Below are positions 63,302-64,000 of a stretch of DNA of 64,000 nucleotides, in pieces (position 1 is the stretch's first letter; the number at the start of each line of letters is the position of its first letter). The notes under the pieces are model-generated. The model was not told where the DNA came from and did no database searches. It saw only the letters and a program-made list of their open reading frames with translations. Position numbers and translations under genes: made by a program. The stretch is taken from contig JAOPGA020000683.1 in assembly GCA_026419775.2 (NCBI GenBank), positions 1 to 64,000 on the forward strand, in the 5' to 3' direction. The stretch comes from Acrasis kona (Eukaryota > Heterolobosea > Eutetramitea > Acrasida > Acrasidae).

Positions 63302-64000
63302 ATGCTTCGATGCACAGGTGGCTTTAAGGTCATTAGACGTGCGGCATGCCTAGCACCAAATAAGATTGTACAAACACGTGGTATCAAGAATAGAAGACCA
63401 GATACATCAATACCGGATCCCGACGAATTAGTCTCAAAATTTATTAAAAAAATGAACAACGTGCCAAGATTAGATGATGTTGATGAAGGAACTTCTGTTA
63501 TTATGTACAGTAAGATGTCCGAAAAATTAATAAAAGAGTATGAAGAGGATAAAAAGCGCGGATACATACCAAGTAAGTGCCATTCATTACTCACACTAAT
63601 TTTCAAGTGAGGGACATTATGGAGGAAGAACCCAGTGCTAAGCCCTTTGTCGACTTTTTATCGCGAAAGAAACCACAATTCGGAGAGTACAGCGATCGCA
63701 TAACTAGAAGATGTGGCGCTCTTGGAATCAAAGTTGGAATGACGAGATTTTGGGATAGTTACTGGAAAGAACACGCTCTAACCATAGTACACATACCAGA
63801 GTGTCAAGTTGTCCAGGTCAAAGATTTGCCAAAGACCGAAAAAGACAAGGAGAAGAAACTACGCATACAAGTCGGCGCCATGCCCATCAAAGCCCACAAG
63901 TGCACAAAACCTCTTTTGGGACATTTCGCCAAGTGTGGAGTTCCTCCCAAACGTGCTTTACACGAATTTAAAATCACAAGCGACGCAGTGCTTCCAGTAG
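63302..64000 (+). CDS. mitochondrial ribosomal protein uL3m (3' end outside window)
   Basis: Exons 63302-63572 and 63608-64000 (continuing beyond the window), with a 35 bp intron (GTAAGT...TTCAAG). The N-terminus is basic and Ser/Ala/Cys-rich, as in a mitochondrial targeting peptide (LRCTGGFKVIRRAACLAP). A linker with DPDELVSKFIKKMNNVP follows. The L3 body then begins: RRCGALGIKVGMTRFWD, HALTIVHIPECQVVQVK, then LRIQVGAMPIKAHK, KPLLGHFAKCGVPPKR and LHEFKIT. These are the classic bacterial-type L3 motifs (GxKxGMTxxF, GHFxKxGVxPKR). It contributes to the peptidyl-transferase region of the mitoribosome. Confidence 0.95.

Overview
The window reads as compact nuclear DNA of a unicellular eukaryote. 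I infer a heterolobosean amoeba (Acrasis/Naegleria-like), from gene density, gene content and style, without a database check. It is AT-rich, with about 35 protein genes in 64 kb on both strands. Intergenic gaps are often 100-300 bp, AATAAA-type signals overlap or follow stop codons, and GT-AG introns are very short. Every intron I could place by reading frame is about 32-52 bp, apart from one doubtful 27 bp case. Many true exons lack an ATG, so gene models below were rebuilt from splice signals and frame continuity.

Layout. 0-6.7 kb: tail of a secreted Cys-rich protein, a DUF3160 protein, a secreted DJ-1/Hsp31-like protein, a three-exon multi-pass membrane protein and a small coiled-coil protein. 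6.9-11.7 kb: a fusion of a decayed UvrD-type helicase region to PH-like domains, carrying a one-base frame break, then a lipocalin-like three-module protein. 11.9-21.3 kb: a 44-residue coiled-coil protein, an RCC1/BTB protein, an SWC5/CFDP1 (Bucentaur) chromatin subunit, a Dbl-type RhoGEF, a TPR protein and an eEF1B-gamma-like GST. 21.5-30.6 kb: a possible small gene and a giant (about 2,880-residue) secreted and membrane-anchored NHL-repeat protein with a Thr-Pro stalk. 30.6-33.9 kb: a tRNA-Ile gene with a D-loop insertion, a small gene with a duplicated intron, and a PARP1-like fragment. 33.9-42 kb: a Zn2Cys6 regulator, a paralogue of the lipocalin-like protein, an F-box/LRR protein ending in a CaaX motif, a Gfo/Idh/MocA oxidoreductase, an IMP2-type mitochondrial signal peptidase, a two-TM protein, a serine-less monoglyceride-lipase-like protein and a secreted lysozyme-like protein. 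42-51.3 kb: a secreted five-repeat precursor with basic cleavage sites, a very divergent tubulin, several small or broken coding pieces, an ASCH-domain protein and a TMEM63/OSCA channel. 51.3-64 kb: a LURP-one-related protein, a gene-poor stretch of about 2.2 kb, a BRCT/beta-propeller protein, an eS30-like basic protein, an arsenite methyltransferase, two secreted proteins, a tRNA-Arg gene with a D-loop insertion, a chagasin-type protease inhibitor and the start of mitochondrial ribosomal protein uL3m.

The genes do not form one pathway. Housekeeping functions (translation, mitochondria, chromatin, Rho signalling) are interspersed with secreted and cell-surface proteins: Cys-rich PTTT-linked modules, NHL/TP protein, peptide precursor, lysozyme-like enzyme and chagasin. 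This fits a free-living phagotroph. The most unusual signals are the two tRNA genes carrying insertions at the same D-loop position, the helicase/PH fusion with a frame break, the dibasic repeat precursor and the duplicated intron.
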